Positions 15,513 to 24,005 of a DNA stretch of 64,000 nucleotides are shown here, piece by piece. This stretch comes from Streptomyces sp. NA04227. Its GTDB lineage: Bacteria > Actinomycetota > Actinomycetes > Streptomycetales > Streptomycetaceae. Within the stretch, counting starts at the first letter, position 1, and each line of letters begins with the position of its first letter. Both the position numbers and the translations under genes were made by a program. The stretch spans positions 3,585,001 to 3,649,000 of the forward strand of contig NZ_CP054918.1 of assembly GCF_013364195.1 (NCBI RefSeq). Reading direction: 5' to 3'. The notes beneath the pieces were generated by a model. It was not told the origin of the DNA, did no database searches, and saw only the letters and a program-made list of their open reading frames with translations.

Positions 15513-16019
15513 TCACGCCGTGGACGGGTAGCGGTCGATACGCCAGCCGACCGCACCGGAGGCGTCCCCCTCGGCCGACGTGTCGAGCCGCACCGTCCCA
15601 GCAGAGGTGAGGCGCTGCCGTACGGGCACACCGTCACACCGCAGGACGCGAGAACCACCACCATCCTTGGCGGCCACGGTCAGGCGGAGGCTCCCCCGGC
15701 CCGCACAGGCGACAGCGAGGGTGAATTGGTGTCCCTTGGCGAGCGGGGTCCGTACGTGCAGGCCGTCGTCAATCTGCTCCAAGCCGGATTCGACGAAGTC
15801 CGGTTCCCCCTGGGGCAACTCTTCGATGCTCAGAGCGCTGCGCACCTGTGCCGCCGCTCGACTGTCGGAGGTCCTGGTTTTGGACGGCGTCGCCGGGTGA
15901 CTGGCTGGGCCGGATTCCTTGCTCGGCTCACCGCCGTCCGAGCATCCGGTCATCAGGAGCAGAACAGCGACCGAACTCGCAACCAGGGCAGGGCTGTCGC
16001 GTCGCATTGAGCTACTCAT
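15513..16019 (-). CDS. Putative lipoprotein of unknown function
   Basis: 168 residues. The N-terminus MSSSMRRD followed by a hydrophobic run and LMTGC is a lipoprotein signal; Cys26 would be lipidated. The mature part starts with a Ser/Pro/Lys linker and continues into a beta-rich domain (HQFTLAVACAGRGSLRLTVAA). The start overlaps the stop of the upstream secreted protein by 4 bases (ATGA), so the two are translationally coupled and probably work together at the cell surface. Similar small lipoproteins are common in Streptomyces; no function is known to me. Confidence 0.75.
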   Translation of the reverse strand: MSSSMRRDSPALVASSVAVLLLMTGCSDGGEPSKESGPASHPATPSKTRTSDSRAAAQVRSALSIEELPQGEPDFVESGLEQIDDGLHVRTPLAKGHQFTLAVACAGRGSLRLTVAAKDGGGSRVLRCDGVPVRQRLTSAGTVRLDTSAEGDASGAVGWRIDRYPSTA

Positions 16020-16723
16020 GTGTTCGTGGTCCAAAAACGCCATCCGACTTCCTTGGTGGGGAGCTTGGCGGTGCCGGAGCCGCGCTTGACCTTGCCACAG
16101 CCGTCCCCACTGGTGGCGTACTTGGTCCAGTTGACCTTGTACCCCCAGGTGCCGTACTGCAAGTGACCGTACTTCTTTTCCGGGATATCACGTGAGTATT
16201 CATGACCCACAGTGATACCGACTTCTGCGGTCACCTTGAGGCCAAAGGTGGCTTTGGCCTTGGCGATGATCGCATTGGTGCTGGCCTCGACACTGCCACT
16301 CACCTCGACAGCGATCTTTCCGCTCTTCTCCACCTTCACCTTCATGGTTCCGCCCGGGCCGTCCTTGTAACTCGTCCCGTTCCACCACGAGGGAATGTGG
16401 TAGTTCGTCTTGCCGCTCACGACGTACCACTCGCGGTAGGGGTTGTCACAACGGGGCGGGGCGGCACGGCTATCACGCTTGTCACCGTCGGCAACCTCCG
16501 GCAGCGCTTCAAGGCGCGCTTCCTCCTCGGCCTCCTGCGCAGTCAAGGACGGGCCTTCGACCACACCGTCGTGCGCCTCTTCCCGCGTAGCGATCTGCTC
16601 CGACATCACTTCCTCCGGTGGCGCCCCACCGGGTTCCTCCGCAGCAGCCCCGGACGTCCCTGCCAGCAGAACCGGCAACACCACAAGTGGCACAAGTGCA
16701 GCTGTAACGGTAGATCTTCGCAT
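16016..16723 (-). CDS. Secreted beta-rich protein of unknown function
   Basis: 235 residues from the ATG at 16723, which has AGGGGAA upstream. Signal peptide ends near SGAAA; then an acidic Glu/Ala-rich region to about residue 90, then a domain with YVVSGKTNYHIPSWWNGTSY and alternating polar strands (KVKVEKSGKIAVEVSGSVEA, FGLKVTAEVGITVGHEYS) ending GTAKLPTKEVGWRFW. I recall similar secreted Streptomyces proteins but no assigned role. The long amphipathic Ser/Thr/Lys strands resemble those in beta-pore-forming (aerolysin-like) folds; that is only a hypothesis. Co-translated with the lipoprotein that follows. Confidence 0.75.
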   Translation of the reverse strand: MRRSTVTAALVPLVVLPVLLAGTSGAAAEEPGGAPPEEVMSEQIATREEAHDGVVEGPSLTAQEAEEEARLEALPEVADGDKRDSRAAPPRCDNPYREWYVVSGKTNYHIPSWWNGTSYKDGPGGTMKVKVEKSGKIAVEVSGSVEASTNAIIAKAKATFGLKVTAEVGITVGHEYSRDIPEKKYGHLQYGTWGYKVNWTKYATSGDGCGKVKRGSGTAKLPTKEVGWRFWTTNT

Positions 16724-17057
16724 GTTTCCCCTATAGATCATCAAGCAACAACTTCATGAGCCTAAAATCAACAAAGCCAAACACCAAGGAACTTGAGGGA
16801 GATCTGAGACTTGCAATCCATCTCCCGCCAGTCACATGAGCACCGGCACCAACCCGCGCGCAGCCTTTGCCGCTCTCGGCGCACTCATTCGCCACAGCAG
16901 CCCTGACCGACACGGACATCCCGTTGGCGCAGGCCCTCCTCAACGGGGTGGCGGGATACAGCAGTTCAGGGGTCGCGCAGATGCCGCCAGCCCCACAGCC
17001 CCTCGCAGGTCCGCGCAAGACCAGTACCGCGCGCCCCACGACATGATCGAATAAGGA
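16724..17057. other. Intergenic, no gene seen
   Basis: 334 bases between the divergent secreted-protein gene and the GNAT gene. The first 110 bases are clearly less GC-rich than the surroundings and should contain the promoter of the minus-strand pair. I see no convincing gene or repeat. Confidence 0.6.
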
Positions 17058-17630
17058 ATGGCATCCTTCTGGACCGGCAACCGGATACGTCTGCGCGGTA
17101 TCGAGCCCGACGACTGGGTGGCGTTCAGTCAATTCGCCGTGGACGAAGAGCGGTTGGGCGATCTGCTGCATCCGCCGCGATCCGCCGCGAGCTTCCGGGA
17201 CTGGGCGAAGGAACAGTCGACCGCCAAGCCCGACGGCGACCGGTTCGTGCTGGCGGTCGAAGCCCTCGGTACGGGGGAGTTGGTCGGTGCCGTCGGCTCA
17301 TATCAGGCCGATTCGCACGCGGGCTGGTTCCAGTACGGCGTCACGATCGGATCCGACCACCGGCGCCGCGGCTACGCCGCCGAAGCCGTCGTGATGCTTC
17401 TGCGTTTCATGTTCGCGGAGTGGCGCTATCACAAGTGCGAAGCGCAGATCTTCGCCCACAACGAGGCGTCCCTTGAGCTGCATCGGCGGCTCGGGTTCAG
17501 GGAGGAAGGCCGACTTCGCGACCGGGTCCACTTCGGCGGTCGGCATCACGATCTCGTGGTGATGGGTCTACTGGCCGAGGAGTTCGCCCGACGGCACCCG
17601 CGAGCACCCCGTGACCGGACCCGAAGGTGA
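17058..17630 (+). CDS. GNAT acetyltransferase (RimJ/RimL-like)
   Basis: 190 residues of the GNAT fold. Acetyl-CoA loop at SDHRRRGYAAEAVVMLL (R/Q-x-x-G-x-A form), preceded by the beta-bulge strand FQYGVTIG, and the C-terminal NEASLELHRRLGFREEGRLR typical of RimJ/RimL-type enzymes, which acetylate protein N-termini or small amines. Substrate cannot be read from the sequence. Monocistronic between two minus-strand blocks. Tail is Arg-rich. Confidence 0.85.
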   Translation: MASFWTGNRIRLRGIEPDDWVAFSQFAVDEERLGDLLHPPRSAASFRDWAKEQSTAKPDGDRFVLAVEALGTGELVGAVGSYQADSHAGWFQYGVTIGSDHRRRGYAAEAVVMLLRFMFAEWRYHKCEAQIFAHNEASLELHRRLGFREEGRLRDRVHFGGRHHDLVVMGLLAEEFARRHPRAPRDRTRR

Positions 17631-17796
17631 CGGCCCCGCCGCGCACCCGCCCCCACGCGCATGCCCCCACACACACGCCCATCGCCCGCCCCCTTCTGAC
17701 GAAGGGACGGGCGACGGATCCGGGCAGCAACAGCCTTGACCAGGCGGAGAGTTGGACCGCGACCCAGCCAAGAGTCAAGGCCAGCCACAGCCACTA

Positions 17797-18783
17797 TCAG
17801 CAGGCAGGCTGTCTCGTCTGCCCCGGGTTCAGCGCGTTGAGTACGAGGCGGGTCGCCGACGGGCTGTAGCCCATGTCGTTGTGGCCGGTGTCCTCGGAGC
17901 CGCAGTAGTCCTGGAGGCGCTGGTTGATCACGTTCGTGGCGGGGCGCAGGAAGGTCGAGATGTAGGGGGTGACGACCTTGTCCTTGGTCGTGGAGATCAC
18001 GGTGTACGCGATGTCCGGCTTGGTCTCGCCGCCGCCGTTGAGGGCCTTGAGGAACTCCGAACCGGCCATCTGCTCGAAGCAGGACGGGCAGGCGGTGCGG
18101 GTCAGCAGGTCGGAGATCGGGTTGGCCAGGTAGGTCATGCCGCCCATCGTGGTGCCGTGGTTGGGCGGGGAGAGGGCGATGAGCTTGTCGACCTTGTCGG
18201 CGCCTCCGTACGCCTTGATGTAGTGGCGGGACATCAGGCCGCCCTGTGAGTGGCCGACCAGGTCGACCTTTGCCGCGCCGGTCTCGGAGCGCACCTTGTC
18301 GACGAAGTCGGCGAGTTGCTGGGCGGACTTGTGCATGCTGGCCATGCCCTGCACGGCGCCGCCCTCCTTGCCTCCGTAGTTGAGCGCGTAGACGCAGTAG
18401 CCCGCGTCCTTGAGCTTGGGCGCCAGGGCGGACCAGGCGGCGTACCGGTTCTCGACGGTGCCGTGCACCAGGACGACCGGCTCGGGGTGGGCCTCTGTCG
18501 GCTCGCAGGACCAGTCGTTGGTCCCGGCCGGGATCGCGGTCGGGTGGGTGAGGCTGTAGCGCAGGGCGGCGCCGAAGTTCTCCTGTCGCGGGCCCTCGGG
18601 TTCGGCGGCCGAGGCGTTGTCCCGCATCATCCCGGTGATGCCGAGGCTCACCGCGACGGACAGCGCCGCGACCGAGGCGACGAGCCAGGTGCGCCAGGTG
18701 CGGGCCCGGTGGCGGGGGCCGCTTCGGCGCGCGCCTTTCGTACTGCCGGGTGCCGTGGGGCCACCCAAAGCGTTCTTCCGCAA
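17797..18783 (-). CDS. Secreted lipase/esterase, alpha/beta hydrolase (lipase class 2 type)
   Basis: 328 residues, exported: basic N-terminus, hydrophobic run WLVASVAALSVAVSLGI, cleavage near NASA|A at about 60. VLVHGTVENR is the oxyanion region, GHSQGG (Ser179) the nucleophile elbow, STTKDKVVTP supplies the acid and DTGHNDMGYSP the His. Paired Cys suggest disulfides (WSCEP/GYCVY, ACPSCF, DYCGS and a C-terminal Cys). This is the EstA/LipA-like secreted lipase group of Streptomyces. The start is TTG at 18783 with AAGG about 10 bases upstream. Divergent from a PucR-type regulator, a possible controller. Confidence 0.85.
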   Translation of the reverse strand: MRKNALGGPTAPGSTKGARRSGPRHRARTWRTWLVASVAALSVAVSLGITGMMRDNASAAEPEGPRQENFGAALRYSLTHPTAIPAGTNDWSCEPTEAHPEPVVLVHGTVENRYAAWSALAPKLKDAGYCVYALNYGGKEGGAVQGMASMHKSAQQLADFVDKVRSETGAAKVDLVGHSQGGLMSRHYIKAYGGADKVDKLIALSPPNHGTTMGGMTYLANPISDLLTRTACPSCFEQMAGSEFLKALNGGGETKPDIAYTVISTTKDKVVTPYISTFLRPATNVINQRLQDYCGSEDTGHNDMGYSPSATRLVLNALNPGQTRQPAC

Positions 18784-19229
18784 GGTTTTCTCACCTTCTC
18801 TTCACGACGGGGGTGGCCTCAAACTCGCGGCGCGGACATACGAAACTCCAGCCGGGCCCCGTAAGCGGGAAGAAAGCTGTCACGGGATTTACAGATCACC
18901 GGGGTCGCCGCTCACCGAAGTGAGCGTTCCGCGCACCGCGGCGGGTGGGCGTGAAGAGCGGAGGAGAACTCGATCGAGGAGCTTTGCCGTCCCCGTCCGG
19001 CCGGGACGAACCACGAGCGTGGCGCCGCCATCAAGCCGCGCGGCATGCCGCCCCATACCGAAATGACCGGAAAGGAGAGGCAATTGTGGCGATACGGCGG
19101 ACCTGCGGGTCTCCCGGCGAGGGGCATCTCACAAGAACCCCGTCCGGCTGGCGCCCTCCGCGGCACGGAATTACTCTCCGACAACCGTCCGCGCCATGCG
19201 AGTTCCGCTCTATTGAACAAGGGATTGTG
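18784..19229. other. Divergent intergenic region, no gene seen
   Basis: 446 bases between the secreted lipase and the PucR-type regulator. It must hold both promoters. I see no RNA gene, repeat or convincing small gene here. Confidence 0.5.
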
Positions 19230-20606
19230 ATGCAGTCGACACATGCGTACTCCCGGCTTCCTTGGCGTGAGCTGCCCGCGGAATTCGCCGACGTATTGCG
19301 CCCTCGAATTGACGAGATCACCGCACTGGTCGCGGAAGCGATTCGCCAGGAAGTGCCCGCCTATCGCCATACGCCCCACTCGTCCGTGAGCCGCGATCTG
19401 ATCACCGCCGTACAGAGCGCGCTGCACCAGTTCGCGGAACTCACCGAGAATCCGGACAGCGTTCAGCAGCAGTACGAGAGCTTCTTCCGGCGCCTCGGCC
19501 GCAGGGAGTTCCTCGGCGGGCGGACCACGGACGGGCTCCAGGCCGCGTACCGGGTGGGCGCGCGGGTGGCCTGCCGCCGGTATGTGGAGCTGGCGCGGGA
19601 GGCCGGGTTTCCCGCCGAGGTGGCGTTGTCCCTGAACGAGGCCGTACTCACCCACATCAACGCCATGTCCGACCAGGTGGTGCAGGGTTTCGCCGGAGCG
19701 CAGGCCCGCTCGGCCGGACAGGTGCAGCGCCTGCGCAGGGCCCTGGCCGCACGGCTTCTCGAACAGACGCCGGTGCCGCGCGGTGAACCGGTGAGCGCGC
19801 TCGCCGAACGCGCCGGGTGGCCGCTGCCCGCCACGGTCGCGGCACTGATCATCCGCCCCACCGCCGAGGGCAACCGGCCACTGTCCGCGCTCGACGACGA
19901 CGTCCTGGTACTCCCCCAGGACGGCAGCCTGCACCTGATCGTGCCCGAGCCGGACAGCGACGGCCGGATGGAGCGACTGCGGGCCGCCGCCCGTGGACTG
20001 CCCGGCGCGCTCGGCCCGGTGGTCCCGCTGGAGGAGGCCTGGCTGTCCCTGCACTGCGCCCGGCTCGCCTTCGGCCACCACCTGCGCCGGACCGCGTCGG
20101 CCGCCGGGGCCGCCGCGACCCCGACAGCCGCCACCACCTCCCCCGCATCCCCCGCCTCACTCGCAGCCCCCGCCTCCCCCTCGGCACCGGCGGCCGCCGC
20201 GCCCTCACCCCCGCCATCCGTCACGCCGTCCCCCGCGACGGCCCCCACCCCCGCCGACGAACTCATCGTCGCCGCCGACCGGTTGCTCGACGTCCACCTG
20301 CTCAACAGTCGGCACATCGGCCGTCTCCTGGCCGACCGCGCCTTGGCACCGCTGCACGAGCTGCCGCCCGGCAAAGCGGCCCGCCTCGCCGAGACCCTCG
20401 ACGCCCTGCTGCTGTCCTGGGGCCGTACGGCGCCCGAGGTCGCGGACGCGCTGCACATCCACCCGCAGACCGCCCGCAACCGCCTGCGCCAACTGGACGA
20501 GCTCTTCGGCCCCCGCCTGACCGACCCCACCGCCCCGGACTTGCGCATCGGGGCTCTGCTCGCCCTGCGCACGCGAGCGCTTCGGGAAGCCCGGGCGGAG
20601 GAGTGA
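19230..20606 (+). CDS. PucR/CdaR-type helix-turn-helix regulator
   Basis: 458 residues from the ATG at 19230 (AAGGGA about 6 bases upstream). N-terminal 170 residues are an all-helical RsbT-antagonist-like sensor (LPAEFADVLRPRIDEITAL ... FFRRLGRREFLGGR). The middle is a degenerate GGDEF-like CdaR domain, interrupted by a 55-residue Ala/Pro/Ser/Thr linker (about 290-345). The C-terminus is the PucR HTH: LAETLDALLLSWG, VADALHIHPQTARNRLRQLD, IGALLALRTRA. Such regulators sense metabolites or stress. The divergent secreted lipase is the obvious candidate target. Confidence 0.85.
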   Translation: MQSTHAYSRLPWRELPAEFADVLRPRIDEITALVAEAIRQEVPAYRHTPHSSVSRDLITAVQSALHQFAELTENPDSVQQQYESFFRRLGRREFLGGRTTDGLQAAYRVGARVACRRYVELAREAGFPAEVALSLNEAVLTHINAMSDQVVQGFAGAQARSAGQVQRLRRALAARLLEQTPVPRGEPVSALAERAGWPLPATVAALIIRPTAEGNRPLSALDDDVLVLPQDGSLHLIVPEPDSDGRMERLRAAARGLPGALGPVVPLEEAWLSLHCARLAFGHHLRRTASAAGAAATPTAATTSPASPASLAAPASPSAPAAAAPSPPPSVTPSPATAPTPADELIVAADRLLDVHLLNSRHIGRLLADRALAPLHELPPGKAARLAETLDALLLSWGRTAPEVADALHIHPQTARNRLRQLDELFGPRLTDPTAPDLRIGALLALRTRALREARAEE

Positions 20607-20658
20607 GCCCTGCGAGCCAACTCGCCCTCGGAACCCGGCGGTTGAAACCGGTCTCACC

Positions 20659-21504
20659 TCACCGGAACGCCTCCGCGTTCCGGCGCGCCCAAGCCGCGTA
20701 GGACCGGGCCGGGCGGCCGAGGACGCGTTCCACGTCGGGGCTGACGCGCTGTTCGGCGGGGGTGGGCTCGCCGAGGATGTCGAGGGTGGTGTCGGCCACC
20801 GGCTCGGGCAGGAAGTGCAGCATCCGCTCGCGCGCCCCCGCCCGGGTGAGCTCGACGAACCGTACGGGTTCGCCGAGGGCCGCGCCGATCGCCTCGGCCT
20901 GCTGCCGGGGCGTGACCGGGGCCGGGCCGGTCAGCTCGTAGGTCTGTCCGGCGTGGCCGCTCTCGCGCAGGGCCGCCGCGGCGACCTCCGCGATGTCGTC
21001 CGGGTCCACGACCGGCAGGCCGACGTCGCCGAAGGGCGCGGCGACGGTGCGCTCGGTGCGCACCAACTCGGCCCAGGCGTACGTATTGGAGGCGAAGCCG
21101 CCGGGCCGCAGCACCGTGCACTCAAGCCCCGACTCCCGTACCGCGTCCTCGATGCCGCGTCCGAGCTGTCCGTGCGAGGCCGACTCCGGCCGGGTCGCCA
21201 CGCCCTGGGAGGACAGCAGCACCACCCGCCGGACGCCGCCCGCCTCGGCGGCGTCGAGGATCTTGCGCGGGTCGATCAGATGCGCGCTCGCCCCGCCGTT
21301 CTGCAGGAACAGCGCCTCGGCGCCGTCGAGTACGGGCCGCAGGCTCGCCGCGTCGGCCAGATCCGCGGGCAGCCGCTCGACCCCCCGCGGTACGTCCGCC
21401 GCCGCGATCCCCCGGGACGTCGCCCGCACCCGTACGCCGCTCTCCGCGAGCACCCGCACCAGCGAACGCCCCACGTTTCCGGTCGCTCCGGTCACCACGA
21501 TCAT
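20659..21504 (-). CDS. NmrA-like NAD(P)-binding reductase
   Basis: 281 residues, atypical SDR. Cofactor loop VTGATGNVGRSLV at residues 4-16 (GxxGxxG), then Arg-rich RVRATSRG suggesting NADP(H), and LLSSQGVATRP and LRPGGFASNTY typical of NmrA/QOR2-like proteins, which lack the YxxxK pair and act as quinone or nitrogen-redox sensors or reductases. Divergent from a TetR regulator with a palindrome between them, the usual arrangement for a TetR-controlled detoxifying reductase. Confidence 0.85.
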   Translation of the reverse strand: MIVVTGATGNVGRSLVRVLAESGVRVRATSRGIAAADVPRGVERLPADLADAASLRPVLDGAEALFLQNGGASAHLIDPRKILDAAEAGGVRRVVLLSSQGVATRPESASHGQLGRGIEDAVRESGLECTVLRPGGFASNTYAWAELVRTERTVAAPFGDVGLPVVDPDDIAEVAAAALRESGHAGQTYELTGPAPVTPRQQAEAIGAALGEPVRFVELTRAGARERMLHFLPEPVADTTLDILGEPTPAEQRVSPDVERVLGRPARSYAAWARRNAEAFR

Positions 21505-21556
21505 GCCGATCCCCCTACGGTCAACGTCCGCCCCCGGACGTCCGGTTGATGAGTTC

Positions 21557-21604
21557 CCAGTGAGCCAGCCAGTGAGCCGGCCAGTGACTTGGCCAGTGGC
21601 TCGG
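21557..21604. repeat. 12-bp direct repeats next to a TetR operator
   Basis: Four imperfect copies of CCAGTGAGCCGG lie between the NmrA-like gene and the TetR operator. Confidence 0.7.
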
Positions 21605-21607
21605 CAG

Positions 21608-21631
21608 AGTTAGTTAGCTGACTGACTAACT
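21608..21631. promoter_or_regulatory. Candidate TetR operator
   Basis: AGTTAGT (21608-21614) and ACTAACT (21625-21631) are perfect inverted arms with a 10-base spacer that itself contains TAG/CTG half-symmetry, in an AT-rich patch between the divergent NmrA-like and TetR genes. Size and place fit a TetR-family site. Confidence 0.7.
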
Positions 21632-21682
21632 TCTGGACCGGACAGTAGCACGACCCCTGCGACCCGCGTCTACAGTTGCCGA

Positions 21683-22291
21683 GTGGCTGATTCGAGCAAG
21701 GCGCGCGGCGATGCGCGGAAGGTGCGCGGCGCGGACAAACGGCAGCGGCTGATGACCGCGGCGGCCGAGGTCCTGCACCGGCAGGGCGTGGAGCGCACCA
21801 CCATCGCCGACATCGCGGCCGCCGCCGACGTCCCCGTCGGGAACGTCTACTACTACTTCAAGACCAAGGACGACCTGGTACGGGCCGCGCTCGCCGCCCA
21901 CACCCACCGGCTCGCCGAGCTCACGGACAGCCTCGCCGAACTGCCCGATCCGCGTGAGCGCCTCAAGGCGCTCGTGGACGCCTGGGTCGGCCGACGCGAC
22001 CTCGCGGCCCGGTACGGCTGCCCGACCGGGACCCTGGCCGCCGAGCTCGACAAGCGGCACGAGGACGGTCTGGACCGGGAGGCGGGCGACGTCCTGCGGC
22101 TCCTGGTGGACTGGTCCGCCCGGCAGTTCCGCGAGCTCGGCCTGCCCGACGCCGAGGACCTCGCGCTCACCTTCGTCGGCGCGTACCAGGGCATGTCCCT
22201 GCTGGCGAACGCCCTCCGCGAGCCGGAGATCATGACCGGCCAGGGCGCCCGCCTGACCGCGTGGCTCGATTCGCTCCAGGCCGCCAACTAG
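21683..22291 (+). CDS. TetR-family repressor
   Basis: 202 residues. HTH at TTIADIAAAADVPVGNVYYYFKTKDDL is the canonical TetR DNA-binding unit; the C-terminal TetR_C-like domain includes ARYGCPTGTLAAELDKR, as in the YxaF/LmrA-type group that controls drug or quinone detoxification. GTG start at 21683, no strong ribosome site. It is divergent from the NmrA-like reductase and probably represses it through the palindrome at 21608-21631. Confidence 0.88.
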   Translation: MADSSKARGDARKVRGADKRQRLMTAAAEVLHRQGVERTTIADIAAAADVPVGNVYYYFKTKDDLVRAALAAHTHRLAELTDSLAELPDPRERLKALVDAWVGRRDLAARYGCPTGTLAAELDKRHEDGLDREAGDVLRLLVDWSARQFRELGLPDAEDLALTFVGAYQGMSLLANALREPEIMTGQGARLTAWLDSLQAAN

Positions 22292-22314
22292 CCCTCCGCG
22301 TCGGCCGGTTGTGC

Positions 22315-22366
22315 GGCTTCGTCAGTCGTGCGGGACGACTGGCTTCGTCAGTCGTGCGGGACGACG
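22315..22366. repeat. 26-bp tandem duplication at the end of the stress-protein gene
   Basis: Copies at 22315-22340 and 22341-22366 differ only at the last base. The second copy contains the last codons and the stop of the universal stress protein; the first is a duplicate beyond the stop. A recent duplication is likely. Confidence 0.85.
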
Positions 22367-23352
22367 GCCACCGGGCACGCGGCGTGGTGCGCGAGGGCCT
22401 GGACCACGTGACCGAGCCGGGGCCTGAGCGGCGGGTGTTTCCGGCGGCGGCCGACCACGAGCAGTCCGGACGGTCCGGCCGCGTACCCGTCACGGATCAG
22501 CACCCGGGCCGGCGCGTCCGCCTCGATCTCCTCGGTCACCCGCACACCGGGGTACGTACGGCGCCACGGTGCGACCAGGTCGGCCAGCTCACGCCGGGCC
22601 TGCTCGACGGCCTCCTCCGGTACGGCGTGTTCGGCCCATGGATCGCCGCGCAGATACCTGTGCCCGGACAGTTCGAGGGTGTGGACGACCCGCAGGCCGG
22701 CGCCGCCGTGCAGCGCCGCGCCGAAGGCGAAGTCGAGGAGTTCGTCCGAGGGTTCGTGCAGGGAGAGCCCGAGGACCACCGAGCCAGGGCCTGCCGCACT
22801 CGCGTCTCCCGCGTCTCCCGCGGCCCCTTCGGCTCCCGCTTCTCCCCCGTCTGCGTCGCCGCCCTCGTCCCCCGCCCCGGCCCGGACGAGAACCGTGGGC
22901 GCCGCCGAGCGTCCGACCACCCGCAGCGCCACCGCGCCCGGCAGATAGCTCGCGAACCGTCCCAGCCCCTGCGAGCCGAGTACGAGCAACGCGGACTCCT
23001 CCGCGGCGGTGAGCAGGGCCGACTCGGGCTCGGCGGCGACGAGGTCCTCGACGAGCAGGAGGTCCGGGTGGCGGGCGCGGAGGTCGGCGGCGGCCTCGGC
23101 GACGATCCGTTTCGACCAGGCGTTACGTTGCTGGTCGGCGTCGGCAGCAGTTCCCTGGTGCTCCGGTGCGAGCAGGACCCAGGCATGCAGCAGACGCAGG
23201 GTCGCACCCCGTGCCCCGGCTTCCCGCGCCGCCCACCGGGCCGCCGCGACGGACTCCGGCGTACCGTCCAGGCCTACGGTGACCATGGCGCTCCCGGCCT
23301 GTGCCCGCTCTCCGGCACTCCCGGCTCCCGCGCCCCGCTCTCCGGCGTTCAT
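22348..23352 (-). CDS. Tandem universal stress protein (UspA-like)
   Basis: About 334 residues with two Usp domains. Domain 1 (about 22-155) has the opening VTVGLDGTPESVAAARWA and the ATP loop VLGSQGLGRFASYLPGAVA; domain 2 (about 190-334) ends VVGRRRKHPPLRPRLGHVVQ with a final VAVVPHD. An Ala/Gly/Asp/Glu-rich linker joins them. Such proteins bind ATP and are induced by stress or hypoxia. The start is uncertain: ATG at 23352, or the ATG at 23286 (just before VTVGLDG) with GGGAG 4 bases upstream. Confidence 0.85.
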   Translation of the reverse strand: MNAGERGAGAGSAGERAQAGSAMVTVGLDGTPESVAAARWAAREAGARGATLRLLHAWVLLAPEHQGTAADADQQRNAWSKRIVAEAAADLRARHPDLLLVEDLVAAEPESALLTAAEESALLVLGSQGLGRFASYLPGAVALRVVGRSAAPTVLVRAGAGDEGGDADGGEAGAEGAAGDAGDASAAGPGSVVLGLSLHEPSDELLDFAFGAALHGGAGLRVVHTLELSGHRYLRGDPWAEHAVPEEAVEQARRELADLVAPWRRTYPGVRVTEEIEADAPARVLIRDGYAAGPSGLLVVGRRRKHPPLRPRLGHVVQALAHHAACPVAVVPHD

Positions 23353-23498
23353 CGCTGCACCCGCTCTCCTCCGACGGCCCTCCCTCGTCACTTCCAGCAT
23401 GCGCGTGAAGACAGGAGCATGGCCAGGCCAACCACGCCATGGCGTTGACGCCGAGCAGGCGGTGCCGGTGCAGTACGGGCAGTACGGTCGGGTGACTC

Positions 23499-23654
23499 TC
23501 AGAGAGGAAGATCGTCGGGCAGCACCCGGAATGCCTTGTGGCGGCCCAGTGGACGTACGGCACGGAAGTCACGTCGGTCGAGGGTGAGAATCGCGTCGGT
23601 GTCGTAGTCGGCGGCGAGAGCCACGTTCACCGCGTCGGCGAAGACGCCGATCAC
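23499..23654 (-). pseudogene. Truncated PIN-domain (VapC-like) toxin remnant
   Basis: A 51-codon frame whose GTG overlaps the antitoxin stop by 4 bases (GTGA), just as an intact toxin gene would. The product has only the C-terminal third of a PIN domain: FADAVNVALAADYDTDAILT and LDRRDFRAVRPLGR match the last helix-strand part, where VapC toxins carry their final acidic residue. The usual first 80-90 residues, with the first Asp and the Glu of the active site, are missing, so it cannot be an active nuclease. A precise internal deletion that kept the start overlap is the simplest reading. Confidence 0.6.
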
Positions 23655-23917
23655 ACGGCGGTTCCGGGCCCGGAGAGACTCTCGCGACGAACCGCGTCGG
23701 CGACTATGTCACGCACCTCGGACTTGGGGGGCGTACTGCCCGCCCCGTCGAAGGTTCGCGAGAACAGGGGCTCGTCCCAGACGCGGTTGGCCATGGCCGC
23801 GAGATGGATCCCTTGACGGATGATCTCCGCCTCGCTCATCCCTCGACGCTTGGCGGCCTCCTTGATGATCGCCAGGTCTTCCGGGTCGGCGTAGACGTTC
23901 GTGCGCTTCATGGCCAT
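23651..23917 (-). CDS. Ribbon-helix-helix antitoxin (VapB/CopG-like)
   Basis: 88 residues. N-terminal RTNVYADPEDLAIIKEAAKR followed by GMSEAEIIRQGIHLAA is a CopG/RHH_1 unit: strand plus two helices that bind operator DNA as a dimer. The C-terminal 40 residues should bind the toxin. The downstream PIN toxin is truncated, so this antitoxin has probably lost its target and may act only as a repressor. GGGGTGA lies 9 bases before the ATG at 23917. Confidence 0.75.
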   Translation of the reverse strand: MAMKRTNVYADPEDLAIIKEAAKRRGMSEAEIIRQGIHLAAMANRVWDEPLFSRTFDGAGSTPPKSEVRDIVADAVRRESLSGPGTAV

Positions 23918-24005
23918 GCGCCAATTTCACCCCATGTACCGATCTGATTTCTGCGCCTTCGGCCTCAGCCTGCAGCAGGTGCTCCGAGACGCCCCGAGCC
24001 GCCCC

